This document shows, piece by piece, positions 5,235-6,942 of a stretch of DNA of 6,942 nt. The DNA comes from Rhodospirillales bacterium (lineage in GTDB: Bacteria > Pseudomonadota > Alphaproteobacteria > Rhodospirillales > JAOUPW01): contig JAOUPW010000097.1 in the NCBI GenBank assembly GCA_029879665.1, positions 1 to 6,942 of the forward strand. The letters are read 5' to 3'. Position 1 is the stretch's first letter. Every line of letters starts with the position of its first letter. Both the position numbers and the translations under genes were made by a program. Below the pieces are notes generated by a model, which was not told the DNA's origin, ran no database searches, and was given only the letters and a program-made list of their open reading frames with translations.

Positions 5235-6942
5235 TCAGGCCTTTTCGACCAGCATGCGGCCGCGCATTTCCATGTGCAGCGCATGACAGAACCACTGGCA
5301 ATAGAACCAGTGAACGCCCGGCAGATCGGCCGTGAAGGTGACGGAAGACGTCGCCTGTGGTCCGACCTCCATGCAGACGCCGTAGTTGGCGATCGTCAGG
5401 CCGTGGGTCAGGTCGTCCAGTTCGTCCATGTTGGTGACGATGATGGTTACCTCGTCGCCCTGTTTCACCTTGAACTGTTCAAGGCTGAAATTCGGAGCGA
5501 TGGAGTGCATGTAGACGCGCACCTTGTTGCCGTCCCGCACCACGTTTTCTGCCGATTCCAGTTTGACGCCGTCCTTGGCGGCTAATTTCCGGGCATCTTC
5601 CCAAATTGGGTCTTTGCGGTCCCAGACCTTGCGCGGGTTGACAATAGATCGGTGGACGATGATGCAGTCGTGCGGCTCGGCGAAAGTCGGACCGTCATGC
5701 ACAATCTTCATCTTGTCACCGGTGATGTCGATCAATTGCTCGTTTTCAGGTTTCAGTGGTCCGACGTTGATGAATCGGTCCTTGGAGAACTTGTTGAGAG
5801 AAACCAGCCACTTGCCGTCCGCGTCCTTGGTTTCCCCCATGGACGTGTGGTTATGGCCCGGCTGGTACTGAACGTCGACCTTGTCGAGAATCGGATTGAC
5901 CTTTTTCCCGGCGTAGGCCTGGATCGCTTTTTCCATGCTCCACTTGCATACTTGGCTGTCGAGGAACAAGGTGGTGTAGCAGTTGCCCTTGTTATCGAAC
6001 GCGGTATGAAGGGGACCGAGTCCAAGTTCCGGTTCGGCGACGATGGCGTCCCTGGGCTTGATCTTATCTCTGAATACATCCGGAAGTTTACGTACATCGA
6101 TGACGGAAACCGTCGGCGACAGTTTGCCGTTGATGACGATGTGATGCCCGTCGGGCGATGTGTTGACGCCGTGCGGACTGTTCGGGATCGGGATATAGCG
6201 GGTGTACTTTGATCCTTTGCGGCCATCAAGTACCGGCACGTCACCTTCATAAACCTTGAAGTCCTTGGCTTTAACGCCGGCTTCGATGGCCTCGATGTCG
6301 AACACCACAGCCCAGTCGGCTTCAGCCGAGGTCATGCCGGCCAGGGTGACTGCTTCCTCGCCGTTGTAGCAACTTGCAACCGCATATTTTCCCTGATAGT
6401 CGGCATCCACGTTGTCAAGGTTGCCATTAACGATGACCTGCCAGGCAACCTTCATGGTGTCGCCGTCAATGGCGGTAAAAACTGCGTGGTATTTGGACGG
6501 ATCGTCCAGATCGCGGCCGTCGTTGGGAAGGGGCACCCGGTGCTCGCCGTTGGCGAAGATGTAGCCGGTACGCGGAAACTTTTGCGGACGCAGGCCGTGG
6601 ATGTCGGCGGCGTTGGGAATGGAAATTATCTTGTCGACCTTCATCACGTCACAGCGGATACGAGCCACGCGGGTATTGGCCTTGTCGTTGACGAAGATGT
6701 AACGCCCGTCATAGGTGCCGTTGGTGAAAGACATGTGAGGGTGATGGGTGTCACCATTCAAATGAATTCCGCCCTTGCCCTTAAGAAGCGCCTTCTCGTG
6801 CGGCAGCATGTTTTCGGTCAATATTTTCCGGCTTTCGTTGGTCTGACCCCAACCGGTAGCGCTGTCCCGGTTGAACACCGGAATTCGCATTAGTTCGCGC
6901 ATGGACGGCACGCCGATGATGCGGACTTCGCAAGATTGGCCG
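5235..6942 (-). CDS. nosZ: NosZ, nitrous oxide reductase (clade I), 5' end cut by the window
   Basis: NosZ reduces N2O to N2 in the periplasm, the last step of denitrification. The frame is open to the window edge, and the residues just inside it ([14 protein letters not shown]) already belong to the NosZ propeller. The GTG at 6909-6911 is therefore not the start, and the Tat signal and roughly the first 70-90 residues are missing. Of the visible 568 residues, the N-terminal seven-bladed propeller carries all expected CuZ histidines: DTHHPH (64-69), GEH (133), SPHG (257), LHT (312), GHNH (363-365) and EPHD (424). The C-terminal cupredoxin domain has the CuA ligands: DLTHG His513, then [12 protein letters not shown] (548-559), which matches C-X3-C-X3-H-X2-M with the backbone-ligand Trp550. 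The clade I context (ZDFYLX, no nosB/G/C/H) agrees. nosD starts five bases downstream. nosR and the promoter should lie to the right. No sign of inactivation. Confidence 0.97.
   Translation of the reverse strand, partial: GQSCEVRIIGVPSMRELMRIPVFNRDSATGWGQTNESRKILTENMLPHEKALLKGKGGIHLNGDTHHPHMSFTNGTYDGRYIFVNDKANTRVARIRCDVMKVDKIISIPNAADIHGLRPQKFPRTGYIFANGEHRVPLPNDGRDLDDPSKYHAVFTAIDGDTMKVAWQVIVNGNLDNVDADYQGKYAVASCYNGEEAVTLAGMTSAEADWAVVFDIEAIEAGVKAKDFKVYEGDVPVLDGRKGSKYTRYIPIPNSPHGVNTSPDGHHIVINGKLSPTVSVIDVRKLPDVFRDKIKPRDAIVAEPELGLGPLHTAFDNKGNCYTTLFLDSQVCKWSMEKAIQAYAGKKVNPILDKVDVQYQPGHNHTSMGETKDADGKWLVSLNKFSKDRFINVGPLKPENEQLIDITGDKMKIVHDGPTFAEPHDCIIVHRSIVNPRKVWDRKDPIWEDARKLAAKDGVKLESAENVVRDGNKVRVYMHSIAPNFSLEQFKVKQGDEVTIIVTNMDELDDLTHGLTIANYGVCMEVGPQATSSVTFTADLPGVHWFYCQWFCHALHMEMRGRMLVEKA

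Noticed and set aside
5753..6250. Alternative minus-strand frame inside nosZ and other long frames overlapping nos genes
   Set aside because: They are out-of-frame shadows, rich in Arg/Ser/Pro as expected for GC-rich coding DNA, and nosZ itself is intact across the region.
1..6942. CRISPR array, insertion sequence or transposase in the window
   Set aside because: No regularly spaced repeats, terminal inverted repeats with a transposase, or transposase motifs were seen.

Overview
The window holds most of a clade I (typical) nitrous oxide reductase operon on the minus strand (about 5234 to 675 for the accessory genes, nosZ to the right edge). To its left is a short AT-rich stretch that looks like the end of an integrated genomic island. 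From the right edge leftwards, in transcription order, the genes are nosZ (5' end cut off by the window), nosD, nosF, nosY, nosL and nosX. The order ZDFYLX, the NosX/ApbE-type flavinyl transferase as last gene, the clade I NosZ motifs and the high GC content (about 60% by eye) fit a denitrifying alphaproteobacterium. Similarity to Rhodospirillales-type NosZ is an impression from memory, not a search result. nosR and the operon promoter would lie beyond the right edge.

The operon is extremely compact. nosZ and nosD are separated by 5 bp, nosD/nosF overlap by 4 bp (ATGA), nosF/nosY by 4 bp (GTGA), nosY and nosL are separated by 1 bp, and nosL/nosX overlap by 4 bp (ATGA). This implies one mRNA with translational coupling. 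Together the products make periplasmic N2O reductase. NosZ is the catalytic multicopper enzyme. NosDFY is an ABC-type assembly machine (periplasmic beta-helix NosD, ATPase NosF, membrane NosY). NosL is the outer-membrane lipoprotein Cu(I) chaperone. NosX is the flavinyl transferase that loads FMN onto NosR.

Positions 1-497 are clearly different: about one third GC, with the C-terminal 88 codons of an unrecognised plus-strand gene (2-268), a probable intrinsic terminator (342-364), and otherwise no gene. At 498-552 lies the 3' part of a tRNA-Leu(UAA) gene, from the anticodon loop through the variable arm, T arm, acceptor 3' strand and CCA, with no matching 5' half upstream. This is the classic product of tRNA-targeted site-specific integration (an attR). 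By its orientation the mobile element lies to the left and the nos operon is on the resident chromosome side. The intact tRNA-Leu should be at the other, far-left end of the element.

The 122 bp between the tRNA fragment and the nosX stop contain no gene. They do contain a second copy of the 9-bp TTTAAAATC anticodon-loop sequence and a nested set of inverted repeats (576-640). The nos genes themselves are canonical. The parts worth a second look are the island junction and its flanks.
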